Source of the DNA: Ancylobacter mangrovi | Lineage (GTDB): Bacteria > Pseudomonadota > Alphaproteobacteria > Rhizobiales > Xanthobacteraceae | Direction of reading: 5' to 3' | Assembly (NCBI RefSeq): GCF_024752355.1 | Contig: NZ_JANTHZ010000015.1 | Span: 47,162-111,161 of the forward strand | DNA length: 64,000 bases | Translations under genes and position numbers: made by a program | Shown: positions 24,551 through 33,317 of the stretch, piece by piece | How the letters are laid out: every line of letters begins with the position of its first letter | Position numbering within the stretch: the stretch's first letter is position 1 | Notes under the pieces: model-generated | The model's input: only the letters and a program-made list of their open reading frames with translations | Databases searched by the model: none | Told to the model about the DNA's origin: nothing

Positions 24551-25444
24551 TCAGGATTTGAAGAGATGAGCCGCGCGTTCGAATCGACGCGTGAGCTCTG
24601 CAACGGCTGCGCTGTCGACCTCGTCGCGAGGTGCGACCTCCCGCTCGTCGCGAGCGGACTTGAAGACCCTCGCCGCAGCGGCAGCGACGCGCTTGGCGAG
24701 GTTGCTCGGCATCTGCTCCGCATCGCGCAGGAGATGCTCGAACTGACGGACCTCCGGCAGATCCGGTGCGGTCCGCAGGTCGGAAGGAGTGTTCTGGTAG
24801 ATGTCGAGAAGGGCCGATCGGGCGGCCTTCTTCTCCTTCGTCTTATTGGGCGTCACGGAATCGGCGAAGCCATCGTCGACGGCCTGCTGACCGCGGAACC
24901 AGGTCTCCGCCTTCATCCACACCTTCAGGGCGTCGGCGTCGTTCTCCGTGCGGGCACGGTAGATGTCGACGATGCCCTGCTCGAGCCCGTCAAGGACATC
25001 GGCTTCCGCGCGCATCTCGTCGGCATCGCCGATCATGAAGCTCCACGGCTTGTGGATCATGATGTTGGCGGATTCGCCCACCCTGATCTCGTCGCCGGCC
25101 ATGACGATGACCGACGCGATGCTGGCGGCGATGCCTTCGACATGCATGACGATATTGGCGTCGTGCGAAGCGAACGCGTTATAGATGGCGATGCCGTCGA
25201 ACACGACGCCGCCGGGGCTGTTGACGTGGACGTTGAGCGTCGCGACGTCGAGGGCGGCGATCTCCTCGGCGATTTCCTGAGGTTCGATGCCGCCCCACCA
25301 GCCGCCGATGTCGCCGTAGATGTAGATGTCGGCGGCATCGTCGGCGGCATTCACCCGGAACGATCCGTGACCGAGCCGGGCCGGCGCGCGATTGACCGCC
25401 CGCACCGACCGCAGGCCGGCGAGGTTCACGATGTGCTTGGCCAT
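24551..25444 (-). CDS. ClpP-like prohead maturation protease
   Basis: 297 residues from MAKHIVNLAGLRSVRAV. The S14 fold is clear: VHVNSPGGVVFDGIAIYNAF, the nucleophile region HVEGIAASIASVIVMAGDEI and catalytic His in ANIMIHKPWSFMIGDADEM. After about residue 200 a longer helical tail follows. It would cleave capsid delta domain and scaffold during maturation. Four bases separate it from the portal stop. Confidence 0.88.
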   Translation of the reverse strand: MAKHIVNLAGLRSVRAVNRAPARLGHGSFRVNAADDAADIYIYGDIGGWWGGIEPQEIAEEIAALDVATLNVHVNSPGGVVFDGIAIYNAFASHDANIVMHVEGIAASIASVIVMAGDEIRVGESANIMIHKPWSFMIGDADEMRAEADVLDGLEQGIVDIYRARTENDADALKVWMKAETWFRGQQAVDDGFADSVTPNKTKEKKAARSALLDIYQNTPSDLRTAPDLPEVRQFEHLLRDAEQMPSNLAKRVAAAAARVFKSARDEREVAPRDEVDSAAVAELTRRFERAAHLFKS

Positions 25445-25448
25445 GGTG

Positions 25449-26876
25449 CTATTCCGCCTGCTCTTCGAGCTTGGAGAGGACGGCATCCAGATTTTCCCGG
25501 GCGCCGCGGATCCTGCCTTCGTTCTCGGCCGACAGCACAAGGCCGGCATTCATGCGGCTCTTGGGAGCCTTCGGCGCCTCGCCATCATCCTCCGCTGCAG
25601 GAGCATCGTCCGCGGAAGGATCGTCGGCCACCGTGCTTTCCAGCGAAGGGTCGCCATTGTCGCCGATACCGCGTGGCATCGCCGCGTTCTCAACGGTGGT
25701 CATCGTCGAGGGAACGAAATGCCGCTCGCCACCCTCGAAGCCGTCTTGGTCCTCGAGAGCGAAGATGTCGTTGGGCGACATGCCCATCTGGAACATCTTC
25801 CAGTAGTACTCCGCCCGGTCCTTGGCGGCGCCACGCAGGAGCTCGGTGTCGAAGAACTTGAAATAGTACCCCGCCTTCACCTCTTCCCGGGTGAGCAGGG
25901 AGCGTTTCATCGAACGTTCGAACCGCCGGTGCCAGGGCCGCACCGTATGGACCGCATGGGCGAGGAACATCTGCTCCGCGCTCGCATAGGTCGCCGCCTT
26001 GTCCGAATAGCCCACCATGATGGGCATCACGCCGTAGGCCCGGCAGACCTCCTCGATCTGCAGCTTGCGCGTCTCGACATGCTGGGCGTCGACACCGCTC
26101 AGGTCGATCGGCTTCCAGTCCGCCTTGCGGTCGAGGATGAGCGGCTTGCCGCTATTGCGCGCCCCAACATGGTGGAGGTCAATCCACGCCTTCAACCGCT
26201 TGTACTGATCGGGCACGAGCTCCCCCTCGACGGAATAGATGCCCGTCGTCTGCAGGCCGTTCGCGAAGCGCTGCGCATGCGCGTTCTGGGTTGCCATCGC
26301 TAGGCCGAGCGCCTCGCGCGACAGCCGTGTGATGTCCAGCCCGGTCCAGGAATTCCACGAGGGGCCGCGCAGGTGCCACATCGCCGCCTGGGGGAATTCC
26401 TCGACCGAGCCGTCGATCGCACTGACGTGGTAGACGAGGCTGTAATCGTCCTTTCGCTCGACCCTCACGCCGGCCGGCTCCAGCGGAATCATCTCGACGA
26501 TGCGGCCGCGAACCCGATTGAGGAAGGTGTAAGAGTTCCCGGTGAAGACGGTGTGCAGCGTCTTCGTCTCGAAGAACTGCAGCGGGTCCATCCATCCATT
26601 GGGCTCGTAGTCGAAGAGTTCGTAGAGCGGATGGTCGAATGCCGGTGCGCGCCGGCCCGTCGCCGGATCCTTCCTCATAAGCTTGCACGGCACGGTCGAC
26701 ACACCGTCCGCGATCACCAGGCCGCACCGAAGCGCGGTGGTCACTTCCAGCGCGGTCTTCCAGGTGACGTGCTCGCCGGAACTTGAGGCGCCCCCGACAC
26801 CGAGATCCTGCCAGAACGATTCCGAGAACGCGACGTTCTGCGGCGGGCTCTTCTTGAACAGAGAGAAAAGCCACAT
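25449..26876 (-). CDS. HK97-type portal protein
   Basis: 475 residues from MWLFSLFKKSPPQN; ATG overlaps the terminase stop (TGATG). Typical motifs: WKTALEVTTALRCGLVIADG, ETKTLHTVFTGNSYTFLNRV, HLRGPSWNSWTGLDITRLSR, RKLQIEEVCRAYGVMPIMVG and ATYASAEQMFLAHAVHTVRP. The C-terminal 70 residues are acidic and low complexity. It forms the dodecameric DNA gate. Confidence 0.92.
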   Translation of the reverse strand: MWLFSLFKKSPPQNVAFSESFWQDLGVGGASSSGEHVTWKTALEVTTALRCGLVIADGVSTVPCKLMRKDPATGRRAPAFDHPLYELFDYEPNGWMDPLQFFETKTLHTVFTGNSYTFLNRVRGRIVEMIPLEPAGVRVERKDDYSLVYHVSAIDGSVEEFPQAAMWHLRGPSWNSWTGLDITRLSREALGLAMATQNAHAQRFANGLQTTGIYSVEGELVPDQYKRLKAWIDLHHVGARNSGKPLILDRKADWKPIDLSGVDAQHVETRKLQIEEVCRAYGVMPIMVGYSDKAATYASAEQMFLAHAVHTVRPWHRRFERSMKRSLLTREEVKAGYYFKFFDTELLRGAAKDRAEYYWKMFQMGMSPNDIFALEDQDGFEGGERHFVPSTMTTVENAAMPRGIGDNGDPSLESTVADDPSADDAPAAEDDGEAPKAPKSRMNAGLVLSAENEGRIRGARENLDAVLSKLEEQAE

Positions 26877-28753
26877 CACGGTGTCCTGTCGGTCTCGTCC
26901 GAAACGAAGTCGTCCACGTCCCAGAAGGACTTGGCGGTATCGACCGGCTGCGCCAGGGCCGCGCCCGTGGCCATGGCGATCGTCACCATTCCGTCGATGC
27001 GCCCGCGCGAGCGCTTCTTGTCGAAGGCCCGGTTGTTCATGCCGTCGGCGATGACGTGCGCATTGGCGGCACAGGCATAGGTCACGGGTGTGTGGTCGAT
27101 AACGATCGACTTCTTGAGGATCTGGTCCTCCAGCCGCTCGATTGACCTCGGCATGCAGAGCCGCTCGATGGGCTTCCCGTTCTCGTCGAGCTGCTTGTAG
27201 AACACGATCCGCGTGCCCTGGCCGTGCGGTACTAGCATCAGCCCGTTGCCCGCATATGTGTCGGGCCCTTCATAAAGCCAGGCGGGCAAACCGATGTCCT
27301 CGCAGGCCTCCATGAACGACCCGATGCCTGCCGGATCGAAGGCGAGGCATCGCGCCTCGTGCGAGGCGCAGATCTCGGCAACCTTCGCCGCCACGAAGCT
27401 CTTGTCGATGACCGCTCCGTCCACGGCGGTGATATGTCCCTCGAGCGCCCAGCGGTCATAGGGGGCCTGATCGGCCTTCGCCCGCTCCTCGAGCCCGTCT
27501 TTCGTGGTCCAGTACCAGGTCTTGGCGTAGAGCTTCCCGTCCTTGAGCCACACCGCGGTCAGCGCGGTCAGGTCGTTCTTCTGCGAGAGGTCGAGCGACA
27601 GCCAGCAGGGACACCCCCGGAATTCGTCGGCATCGACCCTTCCCTGGACCGCCGACCATGCCTCCTCGGCGATCCAGAACTCGGTCGCGCCGATGGGAAT
27701 CCCGAAATAGAGGCGCTTGAGCGAGAGCGCCGTCGAGAGCAGCGACTTGGCGGTCTTCACCTGGCCGCGGATGTTCTCGATCGGGAAGGTGACGCCGAGC
27801 GCGGGAAGCGCCTTGGGCCAGCAGTCCTCGTTGTCGAACACGGTCTCCCGGTCGGCCTTGTCGACGCGGGCGACGAAGGCGAAGGCCTCGTCGTCGTCGA
27901 TCTCGCCGAGTGCGACCTTCTGGTAGAACTCCGAATATTCCGTGCCGACGATCTGCGTCGACGAGGGCGTGTTGGTGCCGAGCAGCATGAAGGCGTCGCC
28001 CGGCATCTTGGCGATCGCCGCCTTCCACAGTTCGATCGACGTGTTGTTCTTGAACTCGTGGATCTCGTCCGCGCCGACGAAGGTCGGCTTCGGACCCGAG
28101 ATCGCCTCGCCGTTCGCCAGCGACTGGAAGATGGATTCGCTCTCGATGAACTCCAGCTTCCAGGCGTTATCCCCCTCCCCGCGCACCACGACATGGCCGC
28201 TGGCGACCAGCGTGTCGTCTTCATCTCCGCCGGGGATCGGTGCCCGGCACATGGCGACAGCGTCCTTGAACAGCACGTTCGCCGTGTTCTTATCCTGGCC
28301 GATCGCAAAGGCGCGAGCACGGTGGATGCCGCAGAAGCCGCTCATGTAGAGGCCGGTGGCCGCCATGAAGGGGCTTTTTGCCTGTCCCTTTCCCGTCTCC
28401 AGCCACCCGCTGCGGAACCGCATGCGACCGCTGTCCTTGCGCCATCCGAACAGCGAGCCCGCCACGAAGGTGTGCCAGGGGAGCAGCTGAAACGGCTGCC
28501 CGACCTTGGTCCCCTCAGTGATGGTCAGCATCGCCGGGTAGAACCCGATGGCATGCGCCGCCTTCTCCGGACGCCAGTGCAGGCCGCGCGACGGGCCGTC
28601 CTTCAGGTCGCGGAGGTGCCGTTCAGCAGCATGCCGCACGAGCTCGCCCGCGACGATGCGGCCCTCGACGACATCACGAGCCCAACGGCTGGTCGGGTCA
28701 TTTGGATAGCGATCCGAGGTAACTGTCCGCGGCGCGCGGGGCTTTCTTGCCAC
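26876..28753 (-). CDS. Terminase large subunit
   Basis: 625 residues. A GTG start at 28753 is chosen because GGAAGG lies about 7 bases upstream; it makes a 56-base overlap with the small subunit gene. ATPase: Walker A GKGQAKS (121-127) after RMRFRSGWLET, Walker B GADEIHEF; nuclease: WLSLDLSQKNDLTALTAVWL and the late aspartate in RSRGRIDGMVTIAMATGAAL. It packages DNA into proheads. Matches Terminase_1 (YmfN/HK97 gp2-like). Confidence 0.93.
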   Translation of the reverse strand: MARKPRAPRTVTSDRYPNDPTSRWARDVVEGRIVAGELVRHAAERHLRDLKDGPSRGLHWRPEKAAHAIGFYPAMLTITEGTKVGQPFQLLPWHTFVAGSLFGWRKDSGRMRFRSGWLETGKGQAKSPFMAATGLYMSGFCGIHRARAFAIGQDKNTANVLFKDAVAMCRAPIPGGDEDDTLVASGHVVVRGEGDNAWKLEFIESESIFQSLANGEAISGPKPTFVGADEIHEFKNNTSIELWKAAIAKMPGDAFMLLGTNTPSSTQIVGTEYSEFYQKVALGEIDDDEAFAFVARVDKADRETVFDNEDCWPKALPALGVTFPIENIRGQVKTAKSLLSTALSLKRLYFGIPIGATEFWIAEEAWSAVQGRVDADEFRGCPCWLSLDLSQKNDLTALTAVWLKDGKLYAKTWYWTTKDGLEERAKADQAPYDRWALEGHITAVDGAVIDKSFVAAKVAEICASHEARCLAFDPAGIGSFMEACEDIGLPAWLYEGPDTYAGNGLMLVPHGQGTRIVFYKQLDENGKPIERLCMPRSIERLEDQILKKSIVIDHTPVTYACAANAHVIADGMNNRAFDKKRSRGRIDGMVTIAMATGAALAQPVDTAKSFWDVDDFVSDETDRTP

Positions 28754-29129
28754 GTTGCACCTTCCCGGCCTTGTTGCGCCGCAGAGGCGAGAGACCAAGC
28801 TCGGCTTCGTTCATGCGGATATGCTCGTCCGCCTGCCGCATGACGGTCCAATAGGGGCTGGTCTGTGGGACCTTCGTCCGCCGCGCCCGGGTGATCGCTC
28901 CGAGCTCGCCAACCTGGCGGGCGGCCCGGCGATAGACCACGTAGAACTCGACGAGCCGCTGCACGGTGTGGCCGTTGACCATCGCCAGGGTGCCGGCCTC
29001 CCGCAGCTCGCGGGTCACGATACCCCAGCGCTCCTTCGCTTCGACGATGTCGAGCTCATCGGTGTACTGCGAAGCCCAGTCGGGCTCCGGCGGCGCGCCT
29101 TCCCCACCTTCGACAGAGGTAAGTTTCAT
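28698..29129 (-). CDS. Terminase small subunit (P27 family)
   Basis: 143 residues from MKLTSVEGGEGAPP. Helical core: DIVEAKERWGIVTRELREAG, GHTVQRLVEFYVVYRRAARQ, then RRTKVPQTSPYWTVMRQADE HIRMNEAELGLSP in the family end. P27-type small terminase that recognises the packaging site. The ATG at 29129 has GGGGGTGA before it. Confidence 0.85.
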   Translation of the reverse strand: MKLTSVEGGEGAPPEPDWASQYTDELDIVEAKERWGIVTRELREAGTLAMVNGHTVQRLVEFYVVYRRAARQVGELGAITRARRTKVPQTSPYWTVMRQADEHIRMNEAELGLSPLRRNKAGKVQRGKKAPRAADSYLGSLSK

Positions 29130-29247
29130 GTTCACCCCCTATGGGGGTGGCGGAAACCCCCTTTCCAAAATCTGCTCGCAGTGCGAACGCTTGGCCCCTG
29201 CCGGTCCGGGTCCCCAACCGCCCAGAGATCGGATACCCCCCCGGGGG

Positions 29248-29610
29248 TCACCGCCGGTTCCAGGGATGGCTCGGATCGATCGGGCGCCCGTCGACGGTCG
29301 ATCCCCATCGGCCGCCGCTGCGTTCCTCGCGTTGCTTCGTGCTGGAATGGTGGGTCGAGCAGAGCCCTTGCCAGTTGTCCGGATCGCGCAGGAGCCGAAG
29401 TGCGGTTGCCTTCTCCTCAGGCGTCCGCGCCTGACCGTATCGATGCGGGATGATGTGATCGACCACGGTTGCGGCGGTCCGCGTCCCCTGCTCTGCGCAG
29501 CGCACGCACCACGGATGCTCGGCAAGGAACTGGGCTCTGGCCCGCTCCCAACGACCGTCGTAACCGCGTGCGCGAGCTGGCTTCCGTCCGATACCCGCAT
29601 ATTCATTCAT
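29248..29610 (-). CDS. HNH endonuclease
   Basis: 120 residues from MNEYAGIGRKPARARGYDG. The zinc/HNH layout is visible: HPWCVRCAEQG, then VVDHIIPHRYG, NWQGLCSTHHSSTKQRE. HNH proteins next to small terminase genes assist DNA packaging in HK97-like phages. It is the first gene of the leftward late operon. Confidence 0.88.
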   Translation of the reverse strand: MNEYAGIGRKPARARGYDGRWERARAQFLAEHPWCVRCAEQGTRTAATVVDHIIPHRYGQARTPEEKATALRLLRDPDNWQGLCSTHHSSTKQREERSGGRWGSTVDGRPIDPSHPWNRR

Positions 29611-29722
29611 CGCGAGTTCCGCGGCTCGAAACGGTATCGGTGCAACCCAAGTTCTACACCGCACGTCTCAATTCTGTGGACGCGGGCGCTTAGATTCTGT
29701 CGAGAGACAATTGTCGCTATTC

Positions 29723-29767
29723 TTCCGACCGTCTCTGATGCAGCTTATAATTGCGGTGTTGCCGCAA
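29723..29767 (+). promoter_or_regulatory. Candidate promoter of the small + strand gene
   Basis: TTCCGA (29723-29728), 17-bp spacer and perfect TATAAT (29746-29751), followed immediately by a short perfect inverted repeat TTGCGG-N5-CCGCAA (29751-29767) that overlaps the expected transcription start. Confidence 0.5.
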
Positions 29768-29801
29768 TGGACCCAAGGCGAAATCTAGAGAGGCTATGGG
29801 C

Positions 29802-29963
29802 ATGGCTAACGTGAAGGGCGGCAAGGATCATTCTGATCGCATAGAGAAGCTGGCGGGACAGAAGCTCCGCGATCCCAAGGCTGGCAAGGATATGAAGGCG
29901 CTCGCTGCCGCCGTTATTGCACACGGAGACGGCAAACCCAAAAAGGCGCCAAAGAAGAAATGA
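29802..29963 (+). CDS. Small basic hypothetical protein
   Basis: 53 residues, MANVKGGKDHSDRIEKLAGQ with a lysine-rich end (GKPKKAPKKK). The ATG at 29802 is preferred over 29796 because of spacing to AGAGAGG. It has its own promoter and lies between the late and middle leftward operons on the opposite strand. It may bind nucleic acid because of its charge; no family known to me. Confidence 0.55.
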   Translation: MANVKGGKDHSDRIEKLAGQKLRDPKAGKDMKALAAAVIAHGDGKPKKAPKKK

Positions 29964-30052
29964 ACCCGTCCACAGGCGGAGATTTGGTGCATTCTTCGCG
30001 GTAGCGGCTGGTCCTCTCGCGGCTCTCCCCGCTTCAATCCGCAGCCCAAACG

Positions 30053-30080
30053 AAAAACGCCCGGAATTGGCATCCGGGCG
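30053..30080 (-). terminator. Terminator of the gene at 30126-30473
   Basis: Perfect 8-bp stem CGCCCGGA/TCCGGGCG with 7-base loop, followed on the minus strand by five T (30053-30057). Confidence 0.8.
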
Positions 30081-30125
30081 CATCTATCGAACTTGAAGAA
30101 ATTAGGTCTGATTTGGGGGCCTGCG

Positions 30126-30473
30126 TCAAGCGTCAGCGGAGCCACGATTCGAATTTGACTGAAGACGAGGCTGGTATTGGTACTCGCGCAACCGTTGGCG
30201 AGCGCGGTCGAGCTCTCTTTCGGAGAAGAGGCCGTGCCAGCGACAATTTTCTATGACAACGGCCTCGACGGTCAGATCAAGCCGCTTTCGCATATATAGC
30301 GCCGTATAGCCGTCGGACGGCTTCGATGCATTGATCAACGTTTTCGCCGTGCTCAAGCCGCCGTTGTCGGTAAGCATCTGAAGGAAAATCGTCGCATTGT
30401 AGTGCGCCTCTTCCTTTGCACGGCGGTAGACCTCGAACATCGCTTGGTCGAACTGCTTCTCAAGGGAGGTCAT
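30126..30473 (-). CDS. Conserved hypothetical protein, accessory
   Basis: 115 residues with NATIFLQMLTDNGGLSTAKT, INASKPSDGYTALYMRKRLD and LDLTVEAVVIENCRWHGLFS. I recall this motif set from widely spread bacterial proteins of unknown function outside phages. AT-richer than its neighbours and closed by its own terminator, so it looks like an acquired accessory gene between the late and middle operons. Function unknown. Confidence 0.7.
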   Translation of the reverse strand: MTSLEKQFDQAMFEVYRRAKEEAHYNATIFLQMLTDNGGLSTAKTLINASKPSDGYTALYMRKRLDLTVEAVVIENCRWHGLFSERELDRARQRLREYQYQPRLQSNSNRGSADA

Positions 30474-30549
30474 GGGGCGATGCTCCGTTACAGGCGGGCC
30501 CTGGATCGATGGCGACCATTCGAGAGCTTTGATCGTTCACCCCTTCGGA

Positions 30550-31509
30550 TCAAGCATCATTGGCGCCGCCCAGCCTCTCCGCATTGCTCTGCCTCTTGCG
30601 AAGATCGCCCTTGTCCGTCACGTCCCACTCGGTTGCGGGTCCACTTGTGCTCTCTCGTGTCGACCGCATCTTCGGCAGCGTCGGAGGCTTTTCCCGCCAG
30701 AGCTCCGCCAGCAGATCCAACGCGGCCGTAACCTGGCCAGAGACGAACCCTTCGGCCCGCTTTCCGGACAACCGGCCGTAGTGCTCGGCCATCTGCTTGA
30801 TCGGCACGAGTTCGCCGACGACGGCCACCGTGTAGCCGTAGAGCGTCTTGCCCAGACGCTCCCTCGCCTCGCGCAATCGCGCCTGCGCCTCCATGGCGTC
30901 GACATTCATATCCGGCTGCGGCGACGTGCCGTCGACGACTTCCCGGGCCGGGTCGATCGCCTTCAGGTTTCCGATGCCGGCGCGCTCGTAGAGCCGTCGA
31001 AACTGATCCGCCGCTCGGTGCTCCGCTTCATCGATCGTCCCGGCGGCGAGCATGTAGGACACGGGGCTTTCATGAACGTTGATCGTGACGGCCAGCGGCT
31101 TCCCATCCGCCGGGCTCGGCACAAAGCGTTCCTTCCGCTCCCGACGTCCCGGCAGGTCGGCCGGGATGTCGTCGGGAATGCGAAACGGCTGGCGAGCCAG
31201 CTTCTTCGGCTTTCGGGCCTTCGGTGCCGGCGCCGGCGGGCTGGCGGCGCAGCGCGCGGCCAGACGCCCCGCATAGTCGGACATCTGCATGATCGGCCGG
31301 TACTTGGCGAGGATCCTTTCCTGCGCCTTGGCCTGAAGCGCGCGCTTGCCGATCGACCGGCGCAGCTCAGCCGCCCGGTCGGTGTTTCCCCTGCCCTCCG
31401 CTCGCGCCAGCGCTTTTGCGTCTCGCTCATTCAGCGTAAGTGCCTTCTCGAGCCGGCGCGTCGCGGCCTCGACCCTGTCATGCGCCGTGCGCCTGGTAGC
31501 TTTCTGCAT
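30550..31509 (-). CDS. DUF6456-like phage protein
   Basis: 319 residues. The first 100 residues are coiled-coil rich and basic; the C-terminal part (AADQFRRLYERAGIGNLKAI, then RLREARERLGKTLYGYTVAV and LVPIKQMAEHYGRLSGKRAE) has the pattern of DUF6456 regulator/replication-associated proteins with a helix-turn-helix-like end. The ATG at 31509 has GGAGAGG before it. Last gene of the leftward replication operon; role probably in replication or late gene control. Confidence 0.5.
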   Translation of the reverse strand: MQKATRRTAHDRVEAATRRLEKALTLNERDAKALARAEGRGNTDRAAELRRSIGKRALQAKAQERILAKYRPIMQMSDYAGRLAARCAASPPAPAPKARKPKKLARQPFRIPDDIPADLPGRRERKERFVPSPADGKPLAVTINVHESPVSYMLAAGTIDEAEHRAADQFRRLYERAGIGNLKAIDPAREVVDGTSPQPDMNVDAMEAQARLREARERLGKTLYGYTVAVVGELVPIKQMAEHYGRLSGKRAEGFVSGQVTAALDLLAELWREKPPTLPKMRSTRESTSGPATEWDVTDKGDLRKRQSNAERLGGANDA

Positions 31510-31524
31510 GTCCCTCTCCGTCAC

Positions 31525-32514
31525 TCATCGCTCGCCTGCCGCCTTCTGCAGGAGGTCCGGTCCGTCCCTTGTCGGCGGCCACTCGCTGGGGAAGTACCGA
31601 CCCGTCATTTCGCGATCGCGCCCGGCCATCGGTCGCGGCGGGAGGATGACCGCCCTCAGTGGGTACGCGGCCTCGCTGGCAACGGCCTCCCACGCCCTCC
31701 AGGCAGCCGTGCCGCATTCGACGAAACGGGCGCCTGCGAATGCCGCGCCGGCGGACCGCCGCAGCGCCGCGACGGCGGGAGCCTCCGGGGGCCGTGGCTT
31801 CAGCGCGCCGGCGAAATTGTCGAAGATGCGCCGCGACAGGTAGGCGCTCGGATCGAGCATCTTGCGAGGCTTCGGCCGTTCGGCAGCGCATGCGGCCCGG
31901 TAGGGCCCTATGGCCGCCTTGGCCCGCTTGCGCTCGTCAGCCGTCAGCCGGTTCCAATGGCGCCGTGGCGTGAGCCTCGATGCCATGGGCGGCGGATCGT
32001 AGGCCCTCAGGAACTCCTCGAATTCCTCATCCCGATCGTTCGCCTCCCCCGCCCCCTTGGGGGCTATGGGGGTAACCTTCGGTTCTTCTAACGGTTCTAT
32101 GGGGGTGTCAGCAGTGACACCCTCGGGGGTGTCTACCGTGACACCCTCCCCCTGCATCGGGAGGGTTTCAGCCTGACACCCTCCCTCGCGAACGTTCTCG
32201 GAATGTCCTTGCAACGATGCAACATCATCTTGGGTAAGAAGACGCGACAGAACCAACCGATAGTGGTTTGCCTTCTGGCGCCCGCTCGTCTCATGCATCT
32301 CGCTCTTGACGACGAGCCCATGCTCGACCAGCCAGTCGAGCCGCCGAAGAACCGTGCTCTTGGATTGGCATGACTCCTCGCAGATGCGGGCGATCGTCGG
32401 CCAGCACTCGCCGGTCTTCTTGTCGGCGTAGTTGGCAAGCGAGATCAGCACGAGCTTCGTCGCCGCGTCGCGGATATACTGATCCAAGGCCCAGGCGACG
32501 GCTTGAACGCTCAT
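31525..32514 (-). CDS. Helix-turn-helix replisome organiser-like protein
   Basis: 329 residues. The N-terminal winged helix (TKLVLISLANYADKKTGECW, PTIARICEESCQSKSTVLRR, LDWLVEHGLVVKSEMH) is the HTH_36 type found in phage replication initiators. The middle is proline/acid-rich and the C-terminal half helical (LTPRRHWNRLTADERKRAKA). It likely binds the phage origin, perhaps with the DnaA-like protein. Start overlaps the upstream gene by 4 bases. Confidence 0.7.
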   Translation of the reverse strand: MSVQAVAWALDQYIRDAATKLVLISLANYADKKTGECWPTIARICEESCQSKSTVLRRLDWLVEHGLVVKSEMHETSGRQKANHYRLVLSRLLTQDDVASLQGHSENVREGGCQAETLPMQGEGVTVDTPEGVTADTPIEPLEEPKVTPIAPKGAGEANDRDEEFEEFLRAYDPPPMASRLTPRRHWNRLTADERKRAKAAIGPYRAACAAERPKPRKMLDPSAYLSRRIFDNFAGALKPRPPEAPAVAALRRSAGAAFAGARFVECGTAAWRAWEAVASEAAYPLRAVILPPRPMAGRDREMTGRYFPSEWPPTRDGPDLLQKAAGER

Positions 32515-33317
32515 GCACGGGCGCTCCCGTCGGCCTTGAGCACATAGCGCGAGCGCCTGATGCCGAGAGAAGCGTCACCACGCCAGTGCCCTCGCACGAC
32601 CTCGAGTTTCCCCAAGCGGATGCGAAGATGAGCTCGGCAGAAGTGCAGCGCCCGCTCACCGGTCAGGTGGGCCTCGGTCGATTTCTCTCCCGATGCATCA
32701 TGAGGCGGTGTGACGTGAAGCTTGATCTCAGTCCATGCGTGCAGGGGGAATTTGCCAATGGCACGGCGCTGGGCGACCAGACGACGCTCAAGCCCACGAT
32801 GAGGCATATGCTGGCGTCGCCCGATGATCTTGGGCGTGTTGATGAACGCGAGTGCACCCGTCAGCGCCAGTGATAACAGACTCACGGCCCTGTTGTGTTC
32901 TTCCGGCATCTTGCCCTTTACGCGGACTATGCCGTCCCGCTCCATATCAGACGAACCGGCAAGCGGGACGGTGAACTCAATGGGGAAGGAGGCGAAGTGA
33001 CCCTCGGCGCGTCTCGCGCCGCAAACCCAGGCGACGCCGCCAAGCTCTTCGAGCAGGAACCCACTTCGCTCGCCGCTGTCGGGATCTTTCCATTCAACCC
33101 ATGTCCGCGACGCCGGAAGAAACGAAGTCTCCCGCGCCATGGCAATGATAGGCTTGCCGCCTTCAGCAACCAATTGAACGATCAAGGCAAAAACTTCGCT
33201 CAACTCGAAGCAGTGGATGTCGGACATCCGAGGCAACAGCCCGGTGGGGTCCGAGAATGTTCGATCCCTTATCGGCAGCGTCAGTTCCTTGACGATCTGG
33301 TACGCAAGGGGCGTCAT
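32511..33317 (-). CDS. Conserved phage hypothetical protein
   Basis: 268 residues. MTPLAYQIVKELTLPIRDRT, TETSFLPASRTWVEW-type beta region, and the ending HFCRAHLRIRLGKLEVVRGH WRGD are recognisable from other alphaproteobacterial phage genomes, but no function is known to me. In the replication operon between the HTH protein and helicase, overlapping both by 4 bases. Confidence 0.6.
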   Translation of the reverse strand: MTPLAYQIVKELTLPIRDRTFSDPTGLLPRMSDIHCFELSEVFALIVQLVAEGGKPIIAMARETSFLPASRTWVEWKDPDSGERSGFLLEELGGVAWVCGARRAEGHFASFPIEFTVPLAGSSDMERDGIVRVKGKMPEEHNRAVSLLSLALTGALAFINTPKIIGRRQHMPHRGLERRLVAQRRAIGKFPLHAWTEIKLHVTPPHDASGEKSTEAHLTGERALHFCRAHLRIRLGKLEVVRGHWRGDASLGIRRSRYVLKADGSARA